A stretch of 64,000 bases of DNA. Origin: Pseudosporangium ferrugineum. GTDB lineage: Bacteria > Actinomycetota > Actinomycetes > Mycobacteriales > Micromonosporaceae. The notes beneath the pieces were generated by a model that was given only the letters and a program-made list of their open reading frames with translations, was not told where the DNA came from and searched no databases. Location of the stretch: positions 62,001 to 126,000 of the forward strand of contig NZ_PVZG01000001.1 in the NCBI RefSeq assembly GCF_003002065.1, given 5' to 3'. The number at the start of each line of letters is the position of its first letter. Position 1 is the first letter of the stretch. The translations under genes and the position numbers were made by a program. Below, piece after piece: positions 33,065 through 44,220 of the stretch.

Positions 33065-33078
33065 GGGCCGCAGGTCCC
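33065..33078. promoter_or_regulatory. DosR-like box upstream of alcohol dehydrogenase
   Basis: GGGCCGCAGGTCCC, a full match to the local consensus, 60 bases before the alcohol dehydrogenase start codon: the same distance as the box before cydA. Confidence 0.62.
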
Positions 33079-33116
33079 GCCGGCACCGGGACACAGGACA
33101 CCCGTGACCTCGCGAG

Positions 33117-33130
33117 GGGACGTCCGGCCC
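33117..33130. promoter_or_regulatory. DosR-like box upstream of ppdK
   Basis: GGGACGTCCGGCCC, the reverse of GGGCCGGACGTCCC, a full consensus match ending 69 bases before the ppdK start codon. Together with the box at 33065 it gives the divergent promoters one box each. Confidence 0.6.
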
Positions 33131-33198
33131 TACAGGGCGGGACCGCCGCGGCGGTACCAACGAGGAGACGGAAACTCTTCAGAGAGCGGGGCGGGAGA

Positions 33199-35865
<2,667 letters not shown>

Positions 35866-35874
35866 GAGCGGACG

Positions 35875-36219
35875 ATGCTGACCACGGCGGAACGGCCGGC
35901 GACCCTCCCGCAGGTCGTTCCGGTGCGGTGCGGCGAACGGACCATCGGCGCGTTCGTCGTACGGCCGGACGGGGTGCGCTACCGCCCGGTGGTCGACGTC
36001 ACCCGGCTCGGCATGGCGGCCCTGGGCACCGTGGCGGTGTCCGTGGCCGCCCTCGGGACCGCGGCCGCGCTGCGCCGCCGGCCGATGATCGGCTCGGTGA
36101 CGATGGGCCCGGGCGGCTGGGTGAGCCTGCGGCGCACCGGCGCGCCACCGTTGCGCTCGGCCGGGCCGCGCCCCTGGTGGGCGCGGCTCCTGGGCGCCCG
36201 CGCCCTCGAGGTGCGGTGA
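35875..36219 (+). CDS. Hypothetical protein with one membrane segment
   Basis: 114 residues: a polar N-terminal part (VPVRCGERTIGAFVVRPDGVRYRPVVDV), one hydrophobic helix (MAALGTVAVSVAALGTAAAL), and a basic C-terminus. It starts 9 bases after ppdK with GGAG before the ATG, so it is probably co-transcribed with ppdK. No family recognised. Being next to ppdK suggests membership in the same stress set. Confidence 0.65.
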   Translation: MLTTAERPATLPQVVPVRCGERTIGAFVVRPDGVRYRPVVDVTRLGMAALGTVAVSVAALGTAAALRRRPMIGSVTMGPGGWVSLRRTGAPPLRSAGPRPWWARLLGARALEVR

Positions 36220-36222
36220 CCG

Positions 36223-37353
36223 TCACGTGGCGGGCAGGTGGACGTCCACCTCGAGCCCGCCGCCGCTGAGCGGCCGGGCACCCGCCCGGCCGCCGTGCGA
36301 GACGGCCACCGCCCGCACGATCGACAGTCCCAGCCCCGCGCCGCCGGTGTGCGCGGTCCGGCCGGCGCCGCGGTGGAACGGCTCGAACAGCCGCTCGGTG
36401 TCCCGCTCGCCGACCACCGGGCCGGTGTTGCTGACGGTGAGGTGGCCGCCGGACCGCAGCCGCACCAGCACCTCGCCGCCGGGCACGTTGTACCGCACGG
36501 CATTGTCGACGAGGTTGCGCACGAGCTGGGCGAGCAGCACCGGGTCACCCTCGACCGTGCACGGCTCGGCGGCGTCCACCAGCACCTTGGGCCCGTCGGC
36601 CGGGCACGCCCCGGACACCTCCCGGACGACGTCGGTCACCACGCCGTCGAGGGAGACCGGTTCGTGCCCCCGGCCGCCCTGTTCGCCGCGGGCGAGGGTG
36701 AGCAGGCCGTTGATCAGGGCGATGCAGCGGTCGTTGTTGCGCAGCAGCTCGTCGCGGACCCGGCGGACCCGCTCCGGGTCGGTGGTGGCGAGCCCGACCT
36801 GCAGCGTGGTGCGGGCCACGGCCAGCGGCGTCCGCAGCTCGTGGGAGGCGTTGGCGATGAACCGCGCCTGGGTGCTGAACGCGTCGCCGAGCCGCGACAG
36901 CAGGTCGTCGAGGGTGTCCGAGAGCTCCTTGAGCTCGTCGGCGGGGCCGTCCACGGCGATCCGCTCGTGCAGGTTGTCGGTGGAGATCCGGCGCGCCTGC
37001 GAGGTGATCACGTGCACCCGGTTCAGCACGCGCCCGGTGAACCACCAGGCCAGGACGCCGACGATGAGGGTCATCACCGCCAGGGCGACGATCCACTGGG
37101 TGAGGATCGTGCCGATCGCGTCGTTGCGCCGGATGGAGATCGCGTCCAGCAGCCGCGTGGCGGACGGCGTCGCCGCGGCCGGCGACGTGGGACCGCCCAC
37201 GCCCCGCAGGTCGGCGGCGTCCAGGGTGGTCACCCGCGCGATCACGATCCGGTTCTGCAGGTAGACCATCGTGACGACCAGCGCGCCGGCGACGAGGAAC
37301 ACGCCGGTGTGCAGCAGCGTGAACCGCCAGCGCAGGGTGAGCCGGCTCAGCAC
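36223..37353 (-). CDS. Sensor histidine kinase, OmpR-partner type
   Basis: 376 residues: two membrane helices flanking a short extracellular loop of about 65 residues, a HAMP domain, the phosphorylation site ANASHELRTPLAVA, and an ATPase domain (NLVDNAVRYN, then GGAGLGLSIV). The GTG at 37353 overlaps the response-regulator gene by 7 bases. With the regulator and the divergent ABC operon it forms a typical signal-exporter module; the ligand may be an antimicrobial or envelope stress (inference). Confidence 0.93.
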   Translation of the reverse strand: MLSRLTLRWRFTLLHTGVFLVAGALVVTMVYLQNRIVIARVTTLDAADLRGVGGPTSPAAATPSATRLLDAISIRRNDAIGTILTQWIVALAVMTLIVGVLAWWFTGRVLNRVHVITSQARRISTDNLHERIAVDGPADELKELSDTLDDLLSRLGDAFSTQARFIANASHELRTPLAVARTTLQVGLATTDPERVRRVRDELLRNNDRCIALINGLLTLARGEQGGRGHEPVSLDGVVTDVVREVSGACPADGPKVLVDAAEPCTVEGDPVLLAQLVRNLVDNAVRYNVPGGEVLVRLRSGGHLTVSNTGPVVGERDTERLFEPFHRGAGRTAHTGGAGLGLSIVRAVAVSHGGRAGARPLSGGGLEVDVHLPAT

Positions 37354-38015
37354 GGCAGGCCCGCCATCCGGTAACCGGCGCCGGGCAGGGTCTCGATGAC
37401 CCACGGTTCGCCCAGCTTCGCGCGCAGCCGGTGCATGGTCATCCGTACGGCGTTGGTGAACGGGTCGGCGTGCTCGTCCCAGACGCCCCGCAGCAGCTCC
37501 TCGGCGCTGACCACCGCGCCGTTCGCGGTCATCAGCGCGGCGAGCACCCCGAGCTCCTTGTTGGACAGGACCACCGGCCGGCCGTCGCGGGACGCCTGGC
37601 GCTGCGACCAGTCGAGGGCGACGTCGCCGTAGCGCAGCACCGGCGGCACGGCCGGCTGCGAACGCCGGCCGAGCGCGTCCAGCCGGGCGACCAGCTCCTC
37701 GAAGTCGAACGGCTTGCCGAGGTAGTCGTCGGCGCCCAGCCGCAGCCCGGTGACCCGCTCGCCGACCTCGGCCATCGCGGTGAGCATCAGCACCCGGGTA
37801 CGCCCGCCGGCGGCGATGAGCTGCCGGCACACCTCGTCGCCCGGCGTGCCGGGCAGGTCCCGGTCCAGCACGACCAGGTCGTACGTGTCGCTCGTCAGCA
37901 TGTCCAGGGCCGTCGTGCCGTCGTGGGCGACGTCGACCGACATCGCCCGGCCCCGCAGCCCCTCGGCGAGGTACCGGGCCAGGGTCCGTTCATCCTCCAC
38001 CACCAGCACACGCAT
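37347..38015 (-). CDS. OmpR/PhoB-family response regulator
   Basis: 222 residues. Receiver domain with acidic pocket VVEDE, phospho-acceptor Asp in VVLDRDLPG and KPFDFEEL lysine; C-terminal winged helix (LSNKELGVLAALM, then VRMTMHRLRAKLG and ETLPGAGYRM). Co-transcribed with the kinase. It diverges from the lipoprotein-ABC operon, and a direct repeat fitting this family's binding mode lies between them. Confidence 0.95.
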   Translation of the reverse strand: MRVLVVEDERTLARYLAEGLRGRAMSVDVAHDGTTALDMLTSDTYDLVVLDRDLPGTPGDEVCRQLIAAGGRTRVLMLTAMAEVGERVTGLRLGADDYLGKPFDFEELVARLDALGRRSQPAVPPVLRYGDVALDWSQRQASRDGRPVVLSNKELGVLAALMTANGAVVSAEELLRGVWDEHADPFTNAVRMTMHRLRAKLGEPWVIETLPGAGYRMAGLPC

Positions 38016-38074
38016 GGCGTCGAAGGTAGCGCCGCCGCCGTTTCACCGGCATAACACCGGCACCGCCGCCGCGG

Positions 38075-38092
38075 GTGAAACGCCCGTGAAAC
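38075..38092. promoter_or_regulatory. Direct repeat, candidate response-regulator site
   Basis: GTGAAAC at 38075-38081 and again at 38086-38092, an 11-base period as used by OmpR/PhoB-type dimers. An inverted copy (GTTTCAC) lies at about 38040. The site is between the response-regulator start (38015) and the lipoprotein start (38165). Confidence 0.55.
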
Positions 38093-38164
38093 ACCGGCCT
38101 GCGTAGAACTTGCGGTCGCCGGACGGCGTCCGCCGCCCGGCGACCTGAACGTCAGGAGTGCACC

Positions 38165-38665
38165 ATGCGGCGATGGATAGCGGCGGCGACGCTGGGACTG
38201 GCTCTGGCCGGGGGCGTCCTGTCCGGGTGCGGCGAATCCGCACGGCCGGAGCAGGTGGCCGGTGCCGGGGGAACCGCGCCGGCCGGGGCCCCGGAGAGCG
38301 CACCGCCCGGCGCCGGCGACCCGGCCAAGTTCACGAAGTGCCTGCGCGAGCAGGGTCTCGACGTGAAGGACCCGGCCCCCGGCTCGGGCGAGATCACACT
38401 GCCGGATCCGGGTCCCGCGGTCGAGGCGGCCCTGGACAAGTGCAAGCAGTACGACTCCGGCACGCGCGGCAGCACCGGCTTCGACCCGAACGACCCGAAG
38501 CAGCAGGAGCGCAACCGCCAGTTCGCCAAGTGCATGCGCGACGAGGGCATCGACTGGGCGGACCCGGTGCCGGGCAAGCCGCTGGAGATGACCAAGCCGT
38601 CGCCGCAGATGCTGGCCGCGATGGAGACCTGCTCGCAGAAGTTCCCGATGGAGGGCGGCCGGTGA
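38165..38665 (+). CDS. Lipoprotein with four spaced cysteines
   Basis: 166 residues. The signal ends in the lipobox LSGC; a Pro/Ala/Gly-rich linker follows. The mature domain has four Cys in a repeated pattern: [45 protein letters not shown]. The two CxREQG/CMRDEG halves look like an internal duplication, and the cysteines may form disulphides or bind a ligand. It overlaps the next gene by 4 bases (GTGA). Found at the head of similar exporter operons; possibly the substrate-facing component. Confidence 0.82.
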   Translation: MRRWIAAATLGLALAGGVLSGCGESARPEQVAGAGGTAPAGAPESAPPGAGDPAKFTKCLREQGLDVKDPAPGSGEITLPDPGPAVEAALDKCKQYDSGTRGSTGFDPNDPKQQERNRQFAKCMRDEGIDWADPVPGKPLEMTKPSPQMLAAMETCSQKFPMEGGR

Positions 38666-39729
38666 GGACCCGCACCAGGGCCTGGACGGCGGTGGCGGCG
38701 ACCGTCTCCGCCGGGGTCGCCGCCGGCGTCGTGCTGGTCACCGGCCAGGGCCACGGCGACGGGCCGGCCGCACCCGCCGCCCAGGAGCCGACCGTGCCGG
38801 TGACCAGGACCGATCTCGTGCAGACCCAGCAGGTCGACGGCACCCTCGGCTACGCCGGCACCGCGTCGGTGTCCGCCCTCAGGAGCGGCACCGTCACCTG
38901 GCTGCCGCAGGCCGGCGACACCATCGGCCGCGGCGAGCACGTCTACGACGTCGACAACGAGCCGGTCACCCTGTTCTACGGCCGGCGCCCGTTCTGGCGC
39001 GAGCTGCACGCCGGCGTCCCGGCCGGCCCGGACGTGCGGATCCTCGAGCAGAACCTGCGCAAGCTCGGGTACGCCGACGGCCTGACCGTCGACACCACCT
39101 ACACCGACGCGACCGCCGCGGCCGTCCGCAAATGGCAGAAGGCGCACCACCGCGAGCGCACCGGCCGGGTGGCCCTGGGCGACGTCGTCGTGCTGCCCGG
39201 CGCCATCCGGGTGTCCGCGGTCAGCGCCGAGACCGGGACCCGCGCGGGCGGGAAGATCCTCACCGCGACCGGCACCAGGAAGCAGGTCACCGTCGACCTG
39301 CCCGCGGCGAGGTCCGCGCTGGCGGTCAAGGGCAGCAGGGTGACGGTGGGGCTGCCCGACGGCCGGACCGCCCGCGGGCGGATCACCGCGGTCGGCACCA
39401 CCGCCACGGCACCGCCCGGCAAGGACGGCCAGGACGGCACGCCGACCCTGCCGGTCACCGTCGCCCTCGACGACCCGGCCGCCACCGGCGCGCTGGACGG
39501 CGCCCCGGTCACCGTCGACTTCCGCGGCGCGGTCCACAAGGGGGTGCTCGCCGTGCCGGTCGACGCGCTGCTCGCGCTCGGCGAGGGCGGCTTCGGGGTC
39601 CAGGTCGTCGGCGGCGACGGCGTCAAGCGGATCGTCGCGGTCACCCTCGGCGCCTTCGCCAACGGCAAGGTCGAGATCCGCGGCGACGGCCTGGCCGCCG
39701 GGACGAGGGTGACGGTTCCGGCGACATGA
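38662..39729 (+). CDS. Periplasmic adaptor (membrane-fusion type) with peptidoglycan-binding domain
   Basis: 355 residues. One N-terminal helix anchors it ([18 protein letters not shown]). A lipoyl/beta-barrel-like part ([23 protein letters not shown]) is interrupted by a peptidoglycan-binding helix bundle ([24 protein letters not shown]), followed by a beta-barrel end ([21 protein letters not shown]). It should link the ABC pump to the cell wall. Coupled at both ends by 4-base overlaps. Confidence 0.88.
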   Translation: MRTRTRAWTAVAATVSAGVAAGVVLVTGQGHGDGPAAPAAQEPTVPVTRTDLVQTQQVDGTLGYAGTASVSALRSGTVTWLPQAGDTIGRGEHVYDVDNEPVTLFYGRRPFWRELHAGVPAGPDVRILEQNLRKLGYADGLTVDTTYTDATAAAVRKWQKAHHRERTGRVALGDVVVLPGAIRVSAVSAETGTRAGGKILTATGTRKQVTVDLPAARSALAVKGSRVTVGLPDGRTARGRITAVGTTATAPPGKDGQDGTPTLPVTVALDDPAATGALDGAPVTVDFRGAVHKGVLAVPVDALLALGEGGFGVQVVGGDGVKRIVAVTLGAFANGKVEIRGDGLAAGTRVTVPAT

Positions 39730-40418
39730 GCGAGGCGGTGATCGACCTGGACCGGGTCACGAAGGAGTATCCCGGCGGGGTGCACGCGCTGCGGGAGGTC
39801 TCGCTGCGGATCAGGCCGGACGAGCTGACCGCGATCGTCGGGCCGTCCGGGTCGGGCAAGTCCACCCTGCTGCAGCTGATGGGCACCCTGGACCGGCCCA
39901 CCCGGGGCACCGTGCGGATCCTCGGTCACGACGTCGCCCGGCTCGGCGACCGGCAGCTGTCGGCCGTACGGGCGAGCTGGATCGGCTTCGTCTTCCAGCA
40001 GTTCCACCTCACGGCGCACCTGACGGCCGCGCAGAACGTCGCCGACGGCCTGTTCTACCACGGCCTGCCCCGCAGGCGGCGGCTGCGCGAGGCGGCGGCG
40101 GCGCTGGACCGCGTCGGCCTGGCGCACCGGGCCGGGCACCGCCCGCAGGAGCTGTCCGGGGGTGAGCGCCAGCGCGTCGCGATCGCCCGGGCGCTGGTCA
40201 GCAGGCCGGCCATCGTGCTCGCGGACGAGCCGACCGGCGCGCTCGACTCGCGCTCCGGCGACACCGTCATCGCGCTGCTGCACGAGCTGCACGCCGGGGG
40301 GACCGCGATCACCGTGATCACCCACGACCACGGCATCGCCCGCTCGTTCGACCGGCGGGTGGAGATCCTCGACGGCGAGATCCACGCTGACAACCGGCGG
40401 GCGGTGAGCGCCGCATGA
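39726..40418 (+). CDS. ABC transporter ATP-binding protein (MacB/LolD type)
   Basis: 230 residues: Walker [11 protein letters not shown]-loop FVFQQFHL, signature [15 protein letters not shown], Walker [14 protein letters not shown]-loop THDH. Drives the permease encoded next, whose ATG overlaps its stop codon by 4 bases. Confidence 0.95.
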   Translation: MSEAVIDLDRVTKEYPGGVHALREVSLRIRPDELTAIVGPSGSGKSTLLQLMGTLDRPTRGTVRILGHDVARLGDRQLSAVRASWIGFVFQQFHLTAHLTAAQNVADGLFYHGLPRRRRLREAAAALDRVGLAHRAGHRPQELSGGERQRVAIARALVSRPAIVLADEPTGALDSRSGDTVIALLHELHAGGTAITVITHDHGIARSFDRRVEILDGEIHADNRRAVSAA

Positions 40419-41626
40419 CCGGGCCTGTCACCCTCCCGCCGCTGCCCCGCACGGCGCGTCTGCGGACGGCCGACGTGGTCGGGGCGGGGCTGCTCGGGCT
40501 GCGCGGAAGACCGCTGCGCGCCGTGCTCTCCGCGCTGGGCATCGCCATCGGCATCGCCGCCATGGTGGCCGTGCTCGGCATCGGCGCCGCGAGTCAGGCC
40601 CGGCTGCTGGACCGGATCGCCGCCCTCGGCACCAACCTGCTGACGGTGGCGCCCGGGCAGAACCTGTTCGGCGAGAACGTGCCGCTGCCCGACCGGTCCG
40701 TCGACATGGTCAAGCGGATCGGCCCGGTCCGGTCGGCCACCGCGACCGGGGGCGTTCCCGGCGCGACGGTGCGGCGCACCGACCGGGTGGACCCGCGCGA
40801 GAGCAAGGGGATCCAGGTCGTGGCCGCCCGCCTCGACCTGCTCGGCACCCTCGGCGGCCGGCCGGTCGCCGGCACCTGGCTCAACGACGCCACCGCGCGC
40901 TACCCGGCCGTGGTGCTCGGCGCGTCCGCGGCACGGCTGCTCGGCATCGACGGGCCGGGGCGGCAGGTGTTCATCGCCGGGCAGTGGTTCGCCGTCACCG
41001 GCATCCTCGCCCCGCTCGAGCTGGCGCCGGAGATCGACATGTCGGCCCTGGTCGGCTGGGAGACCGCCCGGGAGCGCCTCGGCTTCGACGGGCATCCGAC
41101 CCGGCTCTACTCGCGCTCGGTCACCGAATCCGTCGGGGCCGTCCGCGAGGTGCTCGCGCGTACGGTCAACCCGCAGGACCCGGGCGCCGTCACCGTGAGC
41201 CGCCCGTCGGACGCGCTCACCGCGCAGCTGGCCGCGAAGAACACCTTCAGCGGCCTGCTGATCGGGCTGGGCGCAGTGTCGCTGCTGGTCGGCGGCGTCG
41301 GCGTGGCGAACACGATGATCATCTCGGTGCTCGAGCGCCGGCGGGAGATCGGCCTGCGCCGCGCCCTCGGCGCCCGCCGCCGCCAGATCCTGCTGCAGTT
41401 CCTCACCGAGGCGGTGGCGCTGTCCGCCCTCGGCGGGATCGCCGGGGCGGCGCTGGGACTCGCCGCCACAGTCGGCTACGCCCGCTACCAGGGCTGGCCG
41501 CTGGTGCTGCCGGCCACCGGGATCGCCGCCGGAGTCGTCTCGTCCGTGGTGATCGGGGCGGTGGCCGGCCTCTATCCGGCCCTCAGGGCGGGCCGGCTGC
41601 CGCCCACCGAGGCCCTGAGGGGCTGA
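40415..41626 (+). CDS. MacB-type ABC transporter permease (FtsX-like)
   Basis: 403 residues with the MacB layout: one N-terminal helix ([20 protein letters not shown]), a large extracellular domain of about 200 residues, and three C-terminal helices preceded by [25 protein letters not shown]. Such pumps export peptides, antibiotics or lipids or transmit mechanical signals. Fourth and last gene of the operon. Confidence 0.93.
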   Translation: MTGPVTLPPLPRTARLRTADVVGAGLLGLRGRPLRAVLSALGIAIGIAAMVAVLGIGAASQARLLDRIAALGTNLLTVAPGQNLFGENVPLPDRSVDMVKRIGPVRSATATGGVPGATVRRTDRVDPRESKGIQVVAARLDLLGTLGGRPVAGTWLNDATARYPAVVLGASAARLLGIDGPGRQVFIAGQWFAVTGILAPLELAPEIDMSALVGWETARERLGFDGHPTRLYSRSVTESVGAVREVLARTVNPQDPGAVTVSRPSDALTAQLAAKNTFSGLLIGLGAVSLLVGGVGVANTMIISVLERRREIGLRRALGARRRQILLQFLTEAVALSALGGIAGAALGLAATVGYARYQGWPLVLPATGIAAGVVSSVVIGAVAGLYPALRAGRLPPTEALRG

Positions 41627-41629
41627 CGC

Positions 41630-42241
41630 CTACGCGGTCGGCTCGTCCGTCGGCTCGACGGTGGGCTCGTCCGTCGGGTCGCCGGTCGGGTCGTCCGTGG
41701 GCTCGTCCGTCGGCTCGACGGTCGGGTCGTCCGTGGGCTCCGTGGTCGGCGGGACGGACGGGCTCGGGGTCACGGACGGGCTCGGCGTGGGCTTGACGAC
41801 CTTCCTGCCGGTCGCGCGCACCACGTCGGCGGTGTACACGGTGCCGGTACGGCGCCCGATCAGCTCGATCCGGAAGCCGGCGCCCAGCGCGGCCACGGTC
41901 GCCTTACGGCCGTTGACCCGCACGGAGGCCTTGGCCGGGACGACCACGGTGACGGTGCGCTTCCGGACGTCCTTGGTGCCGCCCTTGACTGCCACCGTGA
42001 CGGTGCCGGCCGCGACGTCGACCGCGGTGACCTTGCCGGAGGCGGCGAACCGGACCGGCTTCGGGGCCTTGGTGGTCTTGCTGGGCCGGGGGGTGGGCTT
42101 CTGGGTCGGCTTGTGCCCGGCCTTGGCCGCGGCGGCCCCCGGCGACGGCGGCTGCGCGAAGGCGACGGCGGCGGTCGAGACGGCGGGGACCACGATGCCC
42201 GCCGCCAGCAGGGCGGCGACGGCGGAACGGCGCATACGCAT
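41630..42241 (-). CDS. Secreted protein with Pro/Thr/Asp/Glu repeat tail
   Basis: 203 residues: signal peptide (SAVAALLAAGIVVPAVSTAAVAFA), a Lys/Pro-rich linker (KPTQKPTPRPSKTTKAPKP), a small beta domain of about 85 residues like the DUF5666 group (ASGKVTAVDVAAGTVTVAV, then VRVNGRKATVAALGAG), and a 45-residue tail of PT-D/E repeats. GAGGAG lies 9 bases before the ATG. Three bases separate its stop from that of the convergent permease gene. Probably cell-wall-spanning; the function is unknown. Confidence 0.8.
   Translation of the reverse strand: MRMRRSAVAALLAAGIVVPAVSTAAVAFAQPPSPGAAAAKAGHKPTQKPTPRPSKTTKAPKPVRFAASGKVTAVDVAAGTVTVAVKGGTKDVRKRTVTVVVPAKASVRVNGRKATVAALGAGFRIELIGRRTGTVYTADVVRATGRKVVKPTPSPSVTPSPSVPPTTEPTDDPTVEPTDEPTDDPTGDPTDEPTVEPTDEPTA
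41634..41742. repeat. 12-base tandem repeat coding for EPTD units
   Basis: Imperfect 12-base units (variants of gtcggctcgtcc) code for alternating EPTD, DPTV and DPTG. A longer near-repeat (VEPTDEPTDDPT) is visible inside. In-frame, so length changes would only shorten or lengthen the tail. Confidence 0.75.
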
Positions 42242-42335
42242 CAGGACGAACTCCTCGTATCGGGGGAGGTCCACGTTCCGGGCCGACGGTTGCGGAACGG
42301 TTGCCGGCGGCGGTGCGCCCGGGTAGCGGGCGGCG

Positions 42336-44219
42336 TCAGGCGCGCAGCGGCAGCCGTACGGTGAAGGTCGTCCCCCGGTCCAGCTTCGATTCGACGCCGA
42401 CCGTGCCGCCGTGCTCGGTGACGATCGTGCGCACGATGGCCAGCCCGAGGCCGGTGCCCTGCACGGCCCGGTCCATCGCGTTGGCGCCCCGGTGGAACGG
42501 CGTGAACAGCCCCGGCAGGTCCGCCTCCGGGATCCCGATGCCGGTGTCGCTCACCGCCACCACGGCCGCGTCGTCGTCGGCGTGCACCCGGCAGGTCACG
42601 TGGCCGCCCGTACCCGTGAACTTGACCGCGTTGTCGAGCAGGTTGCGCAGGACCCGTTCGAGCCGGCGGGCGTCGCCGACCACCTCGGCCGGATGCAGCT
42701 CGCCGGTCAGCCCGACGCCCCGCGCCCCCGCCTCCGGCGCCACCTCCGCCTGCACCGACCGGGCCAGGGTGGCCAGGTCGACCGGCCCCTGGCCGGCCCC
42801 GGGACGGTGCGTGCCGTCGAGCACCATCAGGTCCGCGATCGTGTCCTGGAGGCGGTGCGCGTTGCGCTGGATCGCGGTCAGGCCGCGGCGCTGGATCGCC
42901 GTCAGGTCGCCGCCGTCGCCCTCGGTCAGCATCTCCGTGTAGCCGAGGATGCTGGTCAGCGGCGTGCGCAGTTCGTGGGTGACGGTGGCGACGAACGCGT
43001 CCTTGCGCTCGTCGAGCACCCGCATCTCGGTGATGAGCCGCTCCTGGCGGTGGCGCAGGCGGTGCTGGCCGACGGAGTGCTCGATCTCGCGGGCGACGGT
43101 GGCCAGCAGGCGCCGGTCGTCGCCGGTCCACTCCCGGCCGTCGCGGGGCAGGACGCAGAGCAGCCCCGGCGGGCAGTCCGCGTCCCCGCCGAGCGGCACG
43201 GCCAGCGCGCCCGCGGTCCCGGTCAGGGCCAGGACGGTGCCCGGCTCGCCGCCGAGGATCTCCGCCACCACCGCCGGGGGCAGGGGCGCGGCGTCCTCGG
43301 GCCAGCTCCCGCCGAGGGTCGTGCCGGGTTCGGTGCAGACGCGTCCGTGCACCGCTTCGGCGCCGAGGGCCTCGCCGAGCAGGCGTACCACCCGGTGGAT
43401 CCCGGCCGGGCCGGCGCGCAGCTCGACCCCGGCGGCCTGGCGCAGCTCCGTGCGTACCAGCCGGGCCCGGTCCGCGGCGAGCAGCCGTTCGGTCTCGGCG
43501 GCGAGCCGGTTCAGCGTCCCGATGACGGCGCGCATCTCCGCCGGCCCCGACGGTACGGCCCGGGCGGAGAGGTCCCCGCCGGCGAGCCGGTCCAGCGTGA
43601 CCCGGATGTGCTCCAGCGGGGCGAGCAGGAACCGGCGGCCCCAGGCGCCGAGCGCGATCGCCACGCCCAGCAGCACGGCGCCGAGACCGGCGAAGGCCGC
43701 CTGGGCCAGTCCGGCCTGGCGGCGGGCGGTGGCCGCGTACGCCTCCTGCTGCGCCCCGATCGCGTCGTCCACGGCGGCGTTGGCGCCCCTCAGCCGGTCG
43801 AACAGCTCCTTGCCGCGGGCCGTGCCGGGATCCGCCCCGCCGGCCAGGACGGGCGTCGCGTACGCGGTCAGCCACTCCCGGGCCGCGGACCGCTCCTGCG
43901 CCAGCAGGTCCCGTACGCCCGGGTCCGCGGTGTTCGCCTCGGCCTCGTCGAACGCCGCCAGGGCGCGCACCCGGCCCTGGTCGTACGGATCGAGGAAGGC
44001 CCGCCGGCCGGTGAGCTGGAAGCCGCGGACACCGGTCTCCGCATCGGTCAGGTGCTGGAGCACGGCGATGTTGGCGTCGCGGGCGCGTTCCAGCCGCTCG
44101 GTCCGGGCGGCGTGCTGCACGCGCAGCCGGTCGTCGACCACGATCTGGGTCACGACCACCGCGACGAAGAGCGTCACCAGGATCAGGAAGCCGGCGTTGA
44201 CGCGGCGCCTCATGCCCAT
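42336..44219 (-). CDS. CHASE3-type sensor histidine kinase
   Basis: 627 residues: helix 1, a CHASE3-like helical extracellular domain (LQHLTDAETGVRGFQLTGRRAFLDPY), helix 2, a HAMP domain (LAGGDLSARAV), a GAF-like domain of about 150 residues, the phosphorylation site TVTHELRTPLTSILGY, and an ATPase domain (NLLDNAVKFTGTGG, GTGLGLAIVRTIV). The ATG at 44219 lies 1 base after the stop codon of the preceding kinase-like gene, with GGAG 6 bases before it, so the two are co-translated. No response regulator is adjacent. Confidence 0.92.
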   Translation of the reverse strand: MGMRRRVNAGFLILVTLFVAVVVTQIVVDDRLRVQHAARTERLERARDANIAVLQHLTDAETGVRGFQLTGRRAFLDPYDQGRVRALAAFDEAEANTADPGVRDLLAQERSAAREWLTAYATPVLAGGADPGTARGKELFDRLRGANAAVDDAIGAQQEAYAATARRQAGLAQAAFAGLGAVLLGVAIALGAWGRRFLLAPLEHIRVTLDRLAGGDLSARAVPSGPAEMRAVIGTLNRLAAETERLLAADRARLVRTELRQAAGVELRAGPAGIHRVVRLLGEALGAEAVHGRVCTEPGTTLGGSWPEDAAPLPPAVVAEILGGEPGTVLALTGTAGALAVPLGGDADCPPGLLCVLPRDGREWTGDDRRLLATVAREIEHSVGQHRLRHRQERLITEMRVLDERKDAFVATVTHELRTPLTSILGYTEMLTEGDGGDLTAIQRRGLTAIQRNAHRLQDTIADLMVLDGTHRPGAGQGPVDLATLARSVQAEVAPEAGARGVGLTGELHPAEVVGDARRLERVLRNLLDNAVKFTGTGGHVTCRVHADDDAAVVAVSDTGIGIPEADLPGLFTPFHRGANAMDRAVQGTGLGLAIVRTIVTEHGGTVGVESKLDRGTTFTVRLPLRA

Positions 44220-44220
44220 G

